Shown: positions 9,244 to 18,909, numbered from the stretch's first letter. The stretch is DNA of 64,000 bases from Nitrososphaeraceae archaeon (GCA_021325295.1 JAJPHM010000052.1:1-64000), one strand, 5' to 3'. Notes: generated by a model from the sequence alone, not told the origin. Numbers and translations are program-made.

Positions 9244-9780
9244 TTACAGAGGCAGAGCCTTTGTCTTCCTTGCAACAACCAAGACGGTGACCATAATGGC
9301 TGCCATTACCCCTATAGCTGTTCCAGCAGGGAACTCTGGCGTCACTTGGATGGGAAATGTCGCATCCTCACCTGTTGGCACCTCTGGAAGCCCTGTGCCT
9401 TCAAGGAAGACATCGATCTGGTATTTGCCCTGACCGTTAAAGCTATAAGGTATACCGTTTGCAGTGCCTCCTACAAGATGCAGTATTTGCTGATCACCAG
9501 TTGATTTTGCAAGGCTATACACCTGATTGCCATCTTTCATTATTCTAAAGTCATAATATACATGCTGGATAGGCTGCTGGGTCTTGGCATCCAAAAAGTG
9601 GATTGTAAACTTGGTTGGATTGCTGCTCCAGTCAGGCTCGATAACCACGACAGCGGTACCTTTACTTGTGGTTGCAGTCATTTGCCCCGAGGTCTGGGCA
9701 TATGCAGAGGATAGGCCACCCACCGCAGATATTGATGCAAAAATGATGGCGAGAGTGATGTAACTTGACAAATTTGCCAT
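9244..9780 (-). CDS. Secreted protein with PEF-type C-terminal sorting tail
   Basis: The 178-residue protein has a cleavable signal peptide (about 6-29, ending AYA), a beta-rich external domain (about 40-145) and a C-terminus with PEF followed by a hydrophobic helix and a short basic end (PEFPAGTAIGVM...RKTK). This tripartite tail matches the architecture of archaeosortase-processed PEF/PEFG-CTERM proteins. The body (FTIHFLDAKTQQPIQHVYYD) resembles small secreted thaumarchaeal domains; no enzyme motif is seen. The same tail type occurs on the large protein at 21482-23665. Confidence 0.75.
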   Translation of the reverse strand: MANLSSYITLAIIFASISAVGGLSSAYAQTSGQMTATTSKGTAVVVIEPDWSSNPTKFTIHFLDAKTQQPIQHVYYDFRIMKDGNQVYSLAKSTGDQQILHLVGGTANGIPYSFNGQGKYQIDVFLEGTGLPEVPTGEDATFPIQVTPEFPAGTAIGVMAAIMVTVLVVARKTKALPL

Positions 9781-9943
9781 TACAATCTACCTACCTGCCT
9801 TTCTCATAGCGCAATATTAAAAATTATCTCCGGCTACCCTAGCCGAGTTGATATAAAGGAAATAGTGTTACATGGTTTTCTGATAGCCTATCTGCCTTTT
9901 CAGCGGGAATTGACTGATGCATGATGTGTTATGTCGCTGGAAT

Positions 9944-10474
9944 TTATGGCGATACGGTGAAAGTAACTTGGGCCACCAAGTTTTGTGCAGACGAGGTTGA
10001 AGTATGCACCGTTGCAACATAGTTGCCAGAGCTTACCTGGTTTCCGTTGTTGTCCTGTTGCTTCCATGTTATAGTTTTGGACTGTCCGGGGTCGAGAGGA
10101 GTCAGGGTCTGATCTGAAACTACTCCGTAGATCTGTCCGGTATCGACATTTTTGATTGCCAGGCCCATTGAAGAGTCAGGAAAGATCAGAGTCTTGTCGC
10201 CGTTATTTTTCACAGTTATCAGTACCGGCTCTGCCTTGCTGTAGACTGTCTTGTCGGTATTTACAGTCAGGATTGAGGTATTGATGACGCTTGTAGTGAC
10301 ATTTGCCGCTTTATTTTCGATATACTGTTTGGCTTCCAGTGTAGCGTTCTTGACAGTTGGGTTCTGGCCTATTATTGAGGCTCCTTTCATGATGCCTGAA
10401 AAGAAGACGCCTGCCCCAAGACCTATAATGGCAAGTATAACGACTGCCACAACAATCCAAGTCAGAAGACCCAT
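9944..10474 (-). CDS. Membrane-anchored BsuPI-like beta-sandwich protein
   Basis: The 176-residue protein has an N-terminal membrane anchor (about 4-27) and an external domain (about 70-176) with the pattern of the intracellular-proteinase-inhibitor BsuPI/CARDB-like fold: VLITVKNNGDKTLIFPDSS, then LTPLDPGQSKTITWKQQDNN and SGNYVATVHTS. Such domains mediate protein contacts at the cell surface. Whether this one inhibits a protease is unknown. ATG start. Confidence 0.65.
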   Translation of the reverse strand: MGLLTWIVVAVVILAIIGLGAGVFFSGIMKGASIIGQNPTVKNATLEAKQYIENKAANVTTSVINTSILTVNTDKTVYSKAEPVLITVKNNGDKTLIFPDSSMGLAIKNVDTGQIYGVVSDQTLTPLDPGQSKTITWKQQDNNGNQVSSGNYVATVHTSTSSAQNLVAQVTFTVSP

Positions 10475-10615
10475 GGCTAAGGCTAGAGGGCAACAGTCTT
10501 AATTGTTGTGAAGTTCTCCTCCGGAAGAATAAACTAGAAGAAGGAAATATTTCGATGCTTCCTCTGATGGATACGGGTTTTTTCTGCTGATATGCAGCAC
10601 TGGCTATTTCAGGCG

Positions 10616-10627
10616 AATATATTTATT
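10616..10627 (+). promoter_or_regulatory. Probable TATA box of the small-protein/Lhr unit
   Basis: AATATATTTATT is centred about 31 bases before the ATG at 10653. Archaeal transcription normally starts about 25 bases downstream of the TATA centre, so a leaderless message beginning near 10650 is expected. This supports the inner ATG rather than the TTG at 10626. Confidence 0.45.
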
Positions 10628-10652
10628 GGTGGAATGGCAATCGGCTCTGTCA

Positions 10653-10811
10653 ATGGTAGCTGAAGCAATTACAAATTACGATTCTTATGCATGGGTTGCA
10701 GTTGGTCTTTTTATCACAGGATTATTTGCAATAATGGTTTATGAGAGGTCAAGCTCAAAGGCAAAGCGTCAACAGCAGAGGCCTGGTACGTCTACGGAAG
10801 TAAATGAATAA
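10653..10811 (+). CDS. Small single-pass membrane protein upstream of lhr
   Basis: The 52-residue protein has one membrane helix (about 12-32, YAWVAVGLFITGLFAIMVY) and a polar, Gln/Arg-rich tail. The frame opens earlier (TTG at 10626, GTG at 10629), but the TATA position favours ATG 10653. Its stop codon overlaps the start of the Lhr helicase gene (ATG at 10804, TAA at 10809-10811), so the two are translationally coupled. Function unknown. Confidence 0.6.
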   Translation: MVAEAITNYDSYAWVAVGLFITGLFAIMVYERSSSKAKRQQQRPGTSTEVNE

Positions 10812-13626
10812 CTGGCTTCTGGAGACAGGCAAGCGGGAACAAAATGAGCTGTCTGTTATTTCAAAGTTCAAAAAAGAGGGCTTTCAATCTCTAACCACCA
10901 TCCAAGAGAAGGCACTTCCTGTAATTGTAAGAAGGATTAACTGCCTTCTTGTTGCCCCCACTGGCTCTGGGAAAACAGAGGCTGCGGTGCTGCCTGTGTT
11001 TACAATGCTTTCTACCGCAGGCGCACATACAAGTAATGAGCATGTGACCTTTGAGGCTGAACAGAAGAGTAACCCTACTGGTGGCACAGGTAGAATAAGT
11101 GCAATCTATGTGACGCCCTTGCGGGCTCTTAACAACGACGTGCTGCGGCGGATCGTCAACTATGCCCATTCGGAGAATCTGAGGGTTGAGATTCGCCATG
11201 GCGATACTACGACAAGTGCTAGGAAAAAAATTATGCAAAATCCACCTGATGTCCTTATCACTACTCCGGAATCACTTGCGGTAATACTTGCAAGCGACAA
11301 GATGCTTGAGGCACTAAAAGGCCTTGAATGGATCATTGTCGACGAAGTCCATGAGCTTCTTTCAAATGAACGGGGGGCACACCTGTCTATCAGCTTGGAA
11401 AGGCTTGAAGCTGCAAGCGAACAAAAGGTGACCCGGATAGGCCTCTCAGCAACTGTTGGCAGGCCAGATGAGGCTGCAAGATTTATCTCCGGCTCAGCAA
11501 GGCGGCATGCGGTTCTTGTAGATAGTGCAAAGCGAGGATATGATATCAGGGTAGAGTTTGTGAAAGGCTCGCTTAACAATGTCGCGCATTTTGTGGTCAA
11601 GTATGTCAAGGAAAACAACGTTGAAGGTTCTATCCTGCTCTTTACCAATACCAGAGATGAGGCAGAGTATCTCGGGACAGTTCTGAGAAATCAAGACGAG
11701 GTCAAAGTCGACATACACCATGGATCGCTTTCAAGAGAAATGCGTGAAGAGACAGAGCAGACCCTTAGAGTCGGCTCTGCAGGAATTGTGGTCTGCACAT
11801 CGTCACTTGAGCTTGGGCTTGACATTGGTTCAGTAGATCTAGTTATTCATTATGGGTCTCCAAGGCAGGTTTCAAAGCTGATGCAGAGAATAGGCAGAAG
11901 CAGGCACAGGCACAGAAGCTATGCAAAGGGGCTGATTGTAACCAATAACCCAGACGACGAAGTTGAAGCACTTGCCATAATTCGCAGGATGAAGAAAGGC
12001 TCAATTGAAGATCAGAATATCCACACCAAAGCTCTTGATGTTGTGGCCCACCACCTTGTAGGGCTTGCTCTCCAGACAAGGCAGCCAATCAGCATAGCAG
12101 ATGCCTTTAGCCTTGTAACAAAGGCGTATCCTTTCCAGCATGTCAGCATCTTTGACATTAAAAGCTGCCTCGAAATACTGGCCTCAAGCGGCATAATAAG
12201 ATACGATGGCGAAAGTGAAACTTTTAGCAGAAGGATCAAAGCATACAAGTACTACTTTGAAAATTTATCGATGATCCCCCATGTGCTCAAGTTTGAAGTG
12301 ATTGATTCTATCAGCAAACGAAGGATTGGCACTCTGGACCAGCAGTTTGTGGGCGATTATGGAGAAAAGGGAAATGTGTTTGTGCTAAAAGGTTCGCAGT
12401 GGCGAGTTCTTGCGATAGACGAGAAGAGGATGGTGGTAAATGTCGAACCTCTGCGTGGTGCTGCAATAAACATCCCGTACTGGGTCGGCGAAATGATACC
12501 GGTAGATTTCAAGACAGCCAGCGAAGTCGGAACGATACGCAATCAGGTGGCAGAGGACAAGCTAGAGATGGCAACTAAAGCAATGCATGACTCCCTAAAG
12601 TCACTTGGAATTGTGCCTGATTCTGCCCACATGGTGGTGGAAAGCTCTACTGCCAGAAACACTGTAGTTATCCACAGCACATTTGGGTCAAAAGTAAACA
12701 ACACCATCGCCACGCTGCTCTCTACAATACTTTCATCTCAGCTTGGTTATACCGTCGAGTCAAGGTCAGACGCCTACAGAATCATGTTGACTTCAACTGC
12801 CCGGGTCGGAAAGGGCCATGTTCAGGCAGCCCTAATAGACAACTATGATCTGGAGCCGGTGATAATCGCTTCATTAACAGGAACTCATGCTATAAACTGG
12901 AAAGTCTGGACTGTTGCGAAAAGGTTTGGGATGGTAAGCAGGGAGGCACTCTATGACAAAAAAGTGGCGCGCATGATATACGACAGGTATGCCAAGACAC
13001 CCATCAGCTCCGAATCGATAAGGGAGCTTGTACATGACAAGTACGATATTACCAAAACCCAAGAGGTTTTGCAGCAGATAAGAGAAGGCAAAATCAGCCT
13101 GCACTGGCTTGACATCTCCGAGTTTTCTGACCTGGCCAAGCCGATACTTGAGCACTCGACCAAATTTGCAGCCATGCCACTCAGTATAGAAAAAGGAGTT
13201 ATCGAGCTTGTAAAGGAAAGGCTGGAAAAAACAAAGCACAGGCTAGTCTGCATCAGATGCGGCAAGTGGGAGCGGGTCATGGAAACCCGGGAAGCTCCGG
13301 AAACATTGTCGTGTCCATATTGCAGATCCAAGTTGATCACTGCAACATTCTGGGGTGATAATGATCTTGCCAGAATAACAAGAGAAAAGCTAGCTGGGAA
13401 ACCTATCTCTGAAGATGAGAGCCACAAATTTGACAGGGCATGGAAAGTAGCTTCGCTTATCAACAACTTTGGCAGAAAGGCGTTGCTTGTTCTTGCAGGT
13501 CATGGGATAGGAGCAGACACAGCAGCAAGGCTTTTGCGAAACTACGTTGGAGACGAAGAGCTGTACCGAAGTATATACGAGGCAGAGAGGCAGTATGTAA
13601 TGACCCGGGGATTCTGGAATGATTGA
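10804..13626 (+). CDS. lhr: Lhr-type superfamily 2 helicase
   Basis: The 940-residue protein has a DExH helicase core: Walker A APTGSGKTEA (about 50-59), the box VDEVHELL (about 180), motif III SATVG, and motifs V/VI in the second RecA lobe (TSSLELGLDIG, QRIGRSRHR). A winged-helix and DEAD/H-associated domain follow, then a late zinc ribbon with CIRCGKW...CPYC pairs (about 817-845). Lhr proteins unwind DNA or RNA:DNA hybrids in repair and stress responses. The start overlaps the small membrane gene by eight bases. The C-terminal ribbon sets it apart from the shortest Lhr forms; the exact subgroup is not resolved. Confidence 0.93.
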   Translation: MNNWLLETGKREQNELSVISKFKKEGFQSLTTIQEKALPVIVRRINCLLVAPTGSGKTEAAVLPVFTMLSTAGAHTSNEHVTFEAEQKSNPTGGTGRISAIYVTPLRALNNDVLRRIVNYAHSENLRVEIRHGDTTTSARKKIMQNPPDVLITTPESLAVILASDKMLEALKGLEWIIVDEVHELLSNERGAHLSISLERLEAASEQKVTRIGLSATVGRPDEAARFISGSARRHAVLVDSAKRGYDIRVEFVKGSLNNVAHFVVKYVKENNVEGSILLFTNTRDEAEYLGTVLRNQDEVKVDIHHGSLSREMREETEQTLRVGSAGIVVCTSSLELGLDIGSVDLVIHYGSPRQVSKLMQRIGRSRHRHRSYAKGLIVTNNPDDEVEALAIIRRMKKGSIEDQNIHTKALDVVAHHLVGLALQTRQPISIADAFSLVTKAYPFQHVSIFDIKSCLEILASSGIIRYDGESETFSRRIKAYKYYFENLSMIPHVLKFEVIDSISKRRIGTLDQQFVGDYGEKGNVFVLKGSQWRVLAIDEKRMVVNVEPLRGAAINIPYWVGEMIPVDFKTASEVGTIRNQVAEDKLEMATKAMHDSLKSLGIVPDSAHMVVESSTARNTVVIHSTFGSKVNNTIATLLSTILSSQLGYTVESRSDAYRIMLTSTARVGKGHVQAALIDNYDLEPVIIASLTGTHAINWKVWTVAKRFGMVSREALYDKKVARMIYDRYAKTPISSESIRELVHDKYDITKTQEVLQQIREGKISLHWLDISEFSDLAKPILEHSTKFAAMPLSIEKGVIELVKERLEKTKHRLVCIRCGKWERVMETREAPETLSCPYCRSKLITATFWGDNDLARITREKLAGKPISEDESHKFDRAWKVASLINNFGRKALLVLAGHGIGADTAARLLRNYVGDEELYRSIYEAERQYVMTRGFWND

Positions 13627-13730
13627 CAGCATACTATAGAAAAAAGGAAACTAATTTGAAATATTGCAAGTTTAGGTCAAGAACTAACAAACGTCAATAT
13701 TGTATTATATTGTCGACTTTTTTCAATCAA

Positions 13731-14114
13731 TCACATTGCGATTAGCCGCACCTGATCCATCTTTCTGTTTGCCCTGAACTTTTTGGTCATTTCCGTAACT
13801 TCTTTTGCATCTCCTTTTAGCAAAAAGATCTCGAGGCACTTGTTTCGGTCTATCTTGTTGTGTATGTGCGTACCGATAAGCTTATCATAGGCATGCCCCA
13901 TTTCTGTTACCTCATAGTCAGAATCTTCATCGTGAATTGCAAGCAAAAGTGCGTAAATGTTCCCGCTCAGATTACGCTTATCCCTTTCTTCAGCTGCAAG
14001 CTGCCTGATTCCGGCTCGCATGATCTCGGACCTTCCAGAAAAGCCAAGCTCGTGCTGCAGCTTGTCCATTTCTCTGATAATATCATCATTTAGCGAGACA
14101 CTTACTATTGGCAT
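13731..14114 (-). CDS. NikR-like ribbon-helix-helix metal regulator
   Basis: The 127-residue protein has an N-terminal ribbon-helix-helix domain (VSVSLNDDIIREMDKL, SGRSEIMRAGIRQL) and a C-terminal ACT-like metal domain. The His/Cys ligand pattern of NikR is kept: H74, then H83-x-H85 and C93 in THIHNKIDRNKCLEIFLLKG. This points to square-planar Ni or another transition metal as effector. The gene diverges from a znuACB-type metal uptake operon with about 150 bases between the starts, so it most likely represses that operon, which makes nickel (for example for urease) as plausible a substrate as zinc. Confidence 0.85.
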   Translation of the reverse strand: MPIVSVSLNDDIIREMDKLQHELGFSGRSEIMRAGIRQLAAEERDKRNLSGNIYALLLAIHDEDSDYEVTEMGHAYDKLIGTHIHNKIDRNKCLEIFLLKGDAKEVTEMTKKFRANRKMDQVRLIAM

Positions 14115-14155
14115 TTATGATATATTTTAACAGGCTTCTTATAAAGAAATAGTAT

Positions 14156-14170
14156 TAATTATGGTAATTA
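14156..14170. promoter_or_regulatory. Candidate operator between regulator and metal-uptake operon
   Basis: TAATTA-TGG-TAATTA forms a small symmetrical element in the middle of the divergent region. About 15 bases further right, AGTTAAT-ATT-ATTAAACT (14183-14200) is a second, imperfect dyad. Either could bind the divergently encoded NikR-like repressor and overlap the promoters of both units. AT-rich sequence makes chance dyads likely, so confidence is low. Confidence 0.3.
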
Positions 14171-14266
14171 GCCCTTTATAGAAGTTAATATTATTAAACT
14201 GTAGCGTCAATCCTTATTAGGAGTTATTAACGAAAGTATATATCATTCATAAGCTGATCGTATGAC

Positions 14267-15244
14267 GTGAATCGAACTGTTATCATAGGCATAGCCGTTG
14301 CAGCTGCTACAGCGATCGCAATAGGGTCATATGCCGCATTTTCAGGTTCTTCTTCTACCTCTGCTCATTCCTTGATTGCCTCCTCATCTAATGTGACATC
14401 AAATTCCAGTACTGCTGGAGGCAACGAAAAGATACAAGTAGTTGCTGCTGAAAACTTTTGGGGAAGCCTTGTATCTCAACTTGGTGGCACACGGATCGAG
14501 GTGTTGAGCATTGTTTCAGACCCAAATGCTGATCCCCATGAATATGAAAGCAACAATGCAGATGCCAGAGCCATTGCAAATGCTGGCTTGGTAATTGTCA
14601 ACGGAGCAGGGTATGATGACTGGGCCCTGAAGCTAATTTCAGCCGGCAACAACCCAGATCAAAGAGTCCTGAACGTAGCACAACTGCTGGGTAAGAAAGA
14701 AGGCGACAATCCTCATTTCTGGTATAGCCCTGCATATGTAAACCAGACTGTTCACCAGATGTATTCTAACCTTATTGCTATTGACCCAAGTTATACGTCC
14801 TATTACAAGCAGCAATATGCAAACCTCAATGCAACACTTGGCCAATATAATAGCAGGATAGCAGAAATCAGGCATCAGTTTGCTGGCACGCGTGTAGCAG
14901 CTACAGAAGATATCTTTGATTATCTGGCAAATGCCACAGGCCTTGACCTTGTCTCCCCTCCAGAGTTTATGCAGGCTGTTGCCGAAGGAAACGACCCGCC
15001 AGCGCAAAGTATTACGCAGTTTCAACAGGTGCTTCAAAACGGAAATGTGAATATACTGGTCTATAATCAGCAGACCGTGACGCCGCTGACTGAAAACATA
15101 AAGGCGTTGGCAGCTCAAAAAAATATTCCTGTTGTAGGCATCAGTGAGACTATACAGCCAGCAGATCTTTCATTTCAGGACTGGATGGGCGCAGAACTTG
15201 TCTCTATCCAAAATGCACTAAATGCAAGGGCACAGGATCATTAA
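14267..15244 (+). CDS. znuA: Metal ABC transporter substrate-binding protein (ZnuA/cluster A-I)
   Basis: The 325-residue protein has an N-terminal membrane anchor (about 4-24), a Ser/Thr linker and two Rossmann-like lobes joined by a long helix, as in TroA/ZnuA. Ligand His91 (DPHEY) and His150 (NPHFW) are in place. At the third position the usual His is replaced by Glu214 (AATEDIFDYL), a variant that may change metal choice. No His-rich loop is present. It leads an operon with an ATPase and permease. The start is GTG. Confidence 0.88.
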   Translation: MNRTVIIGIAVAAATAIAIGSYAAFSGSSSTSAHSLIASSSNVTSNSSTAGGNEKIQVVAAENFWGSLVSQLGGTRIEVLSIVSDPNADPHEYESNNADARAIANAGLVIVNGAGYDDWALKLISAGNNPDQRVLNVAQLLGKKEGDNPHFWYSPAYVNQTVHQMYSNLIAIDPSYTSYYKQQYANLNATLGQYNSRIAEIRHQFAGTRVAATEDIFDYLANATGLDLVSPPEFMQAVAEGNDPPAQSITQFQQVLQNGNVNILVYNQQTVTPLTENIKALAAQKNIPVVGISETIQPADLSFQDWMGAELVSIQNALNARAQDH

Positions 15245-15275
15245 AGCAGCTATGTAGCATGGTGTATACATACAT

Positions 15276-16082
15276 ATGAGCTTGACACAGAAATCCGAAA
15301 TAATTCAGGCTGAAAACCTGGCGGCAGGTTATCAGGGCAACGTTGTCTGGCAGAACGCCAGTTTTTCAATTGACCGGGGCGAGTTTGTAGCCATCATCGG
15401 GCCAAATGGCGCAGGCAAGACAACTCTATTTCGCATGCTCTTGGGGTTGCAGCCGCCGGTTGGTGGTCAAGTCAAGATATTTGGCCAGCTGCCCAGCAAG
15501 GGCAATCCCAAGATCGGCTATGTGCCTCAACGCCATTCAGTTGACAGCGAAATGACCATCGAGTCGCTTGAGCTTGTGAGACTTGGATTTTCCGGCAAAC
15601 GGTGGGGCTTTGGGCTATTTTCGCAAAAAAATGCCGATAGAAAAGCAGCGCTTGAGGCGCTGCAGGCAGTATGGGCGGAAGAACTTGCTCAGCGACCCCT
15701 TGGCGTTTTGTCAGGAGGCGAGCTGCAGAGGGTGTTTCTGGCAGAGGCTCTGGTAAGCAATCCGGAGGTATTGTTGCTTGATGAGCCCCTGTCAAACCTT
15801 GACATAAGGCGAGAAAAGGAGCTGCTGCAGCTTGTAAATAATATAGTGCGCTCACGCAAGGTGACTGCTCTGCTGATAGCTCATAATATCAATCCTATTT
15901 TGCCCTATCTTGACAAAGTTATCTATATTGCAAATGGCAAGGTGGCAACCGGCAGACCTGATGAGGTCATAACGTCAGAGAGGCTCAGTGCGCTGTATGG
16001 AGTACATATCGAGGTGCTGCACGACTCTAGGGGAAATATTGCGATAATTGGTGTCGAAGACTACCACCCTGACTCGGAATGA
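15276..16082 (+). CDS. znuC: Metal ABC transporter ATP-binding protein
   Basis: The 268-residue ABC ATPase has Walker A GPNGAGKTTL (about 43-52), Q-loop near VPQRHSV, signature LSGGELQRVFLAEAL (about 148), Walker B VLLLDEPLSNLD (about 168) and switch His in IAHNI. It belongs to the Zn/Mn/Fe importer group by neighbourhood and by its short single-domain form. It sits 31 bases after the binding-protein gene and is followed by the permease gene, so the three are one transcription unit. Confidence 0.92.
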   Translation: MSLTQKSEIIQAENLAAGYQGNVVWQNASFSIDRGEFVAIIGPNGAGKTTLFRMLLGLQPPVGGQVKIFGQLPSKGNPKIGYVPQRHSVDSEMTIESLELVRLGFSGKRWGFGLFSQKNADRKAALEALQAVWAEELAQRPLGVLSGGELQRVFLAEALVSNPEVLLLDEPLSNLDIRREKELLQLVNNIVRSRKVTALLIAHNINPILPYLDKVIYIANGKVATGRPDEVITSERLSALYGVHIEVLHDSRGNIAIIGVEDYHPDSE

Positions 16083-16136
16083 CTGAATGAATTAATGATT
16101 AATTGATTAATTGATTGATGGCCATGTGATTTGTCA

Positions 16137-17033
16137 ATGAGACACGATATCAATTTTGACATCAATATATTCGCCGACTTGCAGCAGATGTTTCAGTACG
16201 GCTTTATGCAGCATGCATTTGAAGCCGGGACTGTAGTTGCAATCATTGCCGGCATAGTTGGATACTTTGTTGTGTTGCGCCGATCATCCTTTGCAGCCCA
16301 TGCTCTCTCTCACATCGGCTTTGCGGGAGCGGCCGGTGCAGTCCTTATCGGTGTCAGCCCAGTCTTTGGTCTTCTTTTGTTTACCAGCGTCGGCGGCACA
16401 ACGATGGCCACACTTGGCCGCCGCGCCGCGCATCGTGATGTGCATATAGGCATAGTCCTGGCATTTTTGCTTGGGCTGGGCGTGTTATTTATCAGCCTGT
16501 ATACAGGGTATGCCACAGAGGCTTACTCTATCCTCTTTGGAGAAATCCTCGGCATAAGTGCAAGCGATGTTGTCCTGACTTTGGTTGCAGGTCTGATAAT
16601 TCTGTGTGCAATCGCTGCAGTCTACAGACCGCTTTTATTTTCATCACTTGACGAAGATGTCGCAGAAGCAAAGGGCATGCCGGTGCTTTTGCTTGGGGTC
16701 ATTTTTATGCTGCTGGTCGCAGTAGCAGTATCGATTGCTGTGCAGGTTGTAGGAGTTCTTCTCATATTCTCGCTTATGGTAACGCCGGCTGCAACTGCAC
16801 AGCGGCTGGCAAGGCGACCACAACGAATCATAATAATCTCTGTAATTATCTCGCTTCTGGCGACATGGTCAGGCCTTTTCATATCTTTTTACGAGCCTTA
16901 CCCGGTAAGCTTTTTCATAACAACCATAGTGTTTGCGTTTTACCTTTTCGTCAGATTTGCATATCAGAGGATCGGGAGTAAGGAATCAGACAGACATGTA
17001 AAGGAGGCAGGACAGCATACCAGCCTGCCTTGA
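16137..17033 (+). CDS. znuB: Metal ABC transporter permease (ABC-3 family)
   Basis: The 298-residue protein is very hydrophobic, with about eight membrane segments, and shows the ABC-3 permease features: FVVLRRSSFAAHALSHIGFA near residue 45 and VQVVGVLLIFSLMVTPAATA near residue 208. It forms the membrane channel for the znuACB-type importer. ATG 16137 is chosen over TTG 16131. The spacer after znuC contains a short tandem repeat of ATTGATTA. It ends about 100 bases before the convergent RPA gene. Confidence 0.9.
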   Translation: MRHDINFDINIFADLQQMFQYGFMQHAFEAGTVVAIIAGIVGYFVVLRRSSFAAHALSHIGFAGAAGAVLIGVSPVFGLLLFTSVGGTTMATLGRRAAHRDVHIGIVLAFLLGLGVLFISLYTGYATEAYSILFGEILGISASDVVLTLVAGLIILCAIAAVYRPLLFSSLDEDVAEAKGMPVLLLGVIFMLLVAVAVSIAVQVVGVLLIFSLMVTPAATAQRLARRPQRIIIISVIISLLATWSGLFISFYEPYPVSFFITTIVFAFYLFVRFAYQRIGSKESDRHVKEAGQHTSLP

Positions 17034-17125
17034 CACGCTGTCTAGTGTTTCCGTTACGTTACGTTATATTTCATTCCATTCCACTACACTTTCACTTCTC
17101 GTAGCTCTCCAAGGCGTCAGTTTAG

Positions 17126-17145
17126 TTAGTTAGCTGGCTAACTAA
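17126..17145. terminator. Palindrome at the convergent znuB/RPA junction
   Basis: TTAGTTAGC-TG-GCTAACTAA is a perfect 9-bp inverted repeat with a two-base centre. It covers the stop codon of the RPA gene and lies about 90 bases after znuB. It could end znuB transcription or be a protein-binding dyad. No clear T-run follows on either strand. Confidence 0.35.
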
Positions 17146-18628
17146 TCTTGATAATAGACGAGTGCGACTTGAGGGTAAGCTCTGACCTGCCGTTATCTCT
17201 TCCGGCAGTTGCATATGCGCCTATTACCTTAATTCTATCTCCTACAGTCAGCCTGCTGACAGGTGTGCTCTGCGTTCGCCATCCGACAAGCTTGATCTCT
17301 CCCGTATCATCCCCAAGCAGCGTGCTTGAGACACTTACAAGCTCGCCTGTCTTTGTATTTATGTCGGTAGAATCAGGAGCCTGCAGCACTATTGCCTCCA
17401 CAATATACGGATTCTGTGAAGGCTGGATATCCTTTATCTTTGATTCAAACTTTGACAGACCCGGAAATGACTGATCTTCGTCCACTATTCTTACGTACGA
17501 GTCTTCTTTTGAGAGGATCATTGAGGTGCCAAAAATTCTGCTTGGAACGCACTCTATTATTGTGCCAGCGCTGGCTTTTTCGCCGGCTAAAAGCTCGTTA
17601 TCGATGGTGAGGGCAAAAGTCCTTCCCGACCTATCGACTGCGAGGCAGTTGATGCTGCCCCTTCCAGTTTCTTCGCCTACTGAAATTATTCTAAGTGGCA
17701 TGACATCAATCTCTTGCTGCTGCGAGTCAAACTCTAGTAATGTCCCTTCGTCGCCGTGAATTTCAAAGTCTCCGTTGCCGTATTGTTCACTGCCCTGCTT
17801 TATCCTGACACCCACAAGGCGCACTTTGGAGCCGGGGTTGAATACTTTGGGTATCCTGTCCGGCTCTATATTCCAGATAACTGCCCTCAAAGTCCGAGTG
17901 TTGGCGTCGTTTGAGATCTGGAGTTGCAGCGATTTGCACAGCTCGCCACGCTGATTTGTAAAATCTGACACTCGTGGATTGGAGTTAACAACCCCTTTTA
18001 CAACTGCATTTTCCAGAGGGCTTTTCACATCGTCAACTGTAATTGTGATAGAGTCGATAGGTGGAATAGAGCCGTCGTCTCTTGCGACTTCGACAGTGCT
18101 AAATGACCCCAGGTTTATCACGGGCTTGCCGTCAAGACCTGCCTTGACATATCCTTTAGAGATTTTGATAATGTCCCCTTGCCGCAGATTCATTCTATCT
18201 GGAACGTTGACATAGTCATCCCAGAGTCTGACCTTTACTCTGGCGTCCTTGTCGTAAATTGTCAACGTTCTGGTAGCAGACTGCTCTCCGGTTTCCTTTC
18301 TTGTGAACTTGCGCACAGGGTAGATGTTCATTATGCGCCCAACCGCGGTTACCTCTTTTGCGCCGATGTAAAGGTCCTTGAGACCGGATTGCAGTTTTGG
18401 CGTATGGTCAAAAGAAACACCAAGGTCTGCAGCAACCAAAAAAAGAGCACCTTGATCTGTTAGGTACCCGGCGCCGACACGGCGCTTTTTTTCGTCTATC
18501 ATGTCCCTTACCTGCTCTGCATTTATCTCGGGTTTTTGCTGGAGCAGAAGTTCAATCATCCTTTTGAAATCAGCAGACAACTTGTTCTCGCGCTCCTTTC
18601 GACCTGAAGGTGTCAATACAACATACAA
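17138..18628 (-). CDS. Replication protein A, multi-OB single-stranded-DNA-binding protein
   Basis: The 496-residue protein shows a helical N-terminal part (about 17-70) and three to four OB-fold modules (about 72-170, 190-290, 300-375 and 395-490) with repeated RPA-type phrases such as VKVRLWDDYVNVPDRMNLRQ, LRAVIWNIEPDRI and GEIKLVGWRT. It would coat single-stranded DNA in replication and repair. No cysteine zinc ribbon is seen, unlike some euryarchaeal RPAs. The frame starts at TTG 18628; a later TTG (residue 17) or ATG (residue 24) would equally keep all domains, so the exact start is uncertain. Confidence 0.88.
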   Translation of the reverse strand: MYVVLTPSGRKERENKLSADFKRMIELLLQQKPEINAEQVRDMIDEKKRRVGAGYLTDQGALFLVAADLGVSFDHTPKLQSGLKDLYIGAKEVTAVGRIMNIYPVRKFTRKETGEQSATRTLTIYDKDARVKVRLWDDYVNVPDRMNLRQGDIIKISKGYVKAGLDGKPVINLGSFSTVEVARDDGSIPPIDSITITVDDVKSPLENAVVKGVVNSNPRVSDFTNQRGELCKSLQLQISNDANTRTLRAVIWNIEPDRIPKVFNPGSKVRLVGVRIKQGSEQYGNGDFEIHGDEGTLLEFDSQQQEIDVMPLRIISVGEETGRGSINCLAVDRSGRTFALTIDNELLAGEKASAGTIIECVPSRIFGTSMILSKEDSYVRIVDEDQSFPGLSKFESKIKDIQPSQNPYIVEAIVLQAPDSTDINTKTGELVSVSSTLLGDDTGEIKLVGWRTQSTPVSRLTVGDRIKVIGAYATAGRDNGRSELTLKSHSSIIKIS

Positions 18629-18909
18629 TAGTCACAATATAACTGAAATTCGCTATCCCGGACACTTAAAATTACGGCACGGGCTCGCCTATATATTTTG
18701 AGTTAGTAGTTGTGTGGCTCCATTTTCATAGAGTTGGAGTTTTACCGGTCTGACTCTTCTATACTAAAACAGGAAGCATTGACTATCTTGAATGAGAACA
18801 AATTGCAAAATACCTTACAAGTATTACTTTTTACAATAAGCTAAGGTATTTTCTGGGTCAGATTTAAATAGTAAATTGCTTCGATTACTCTGAAAGGAAC
18901 TCACAATCT

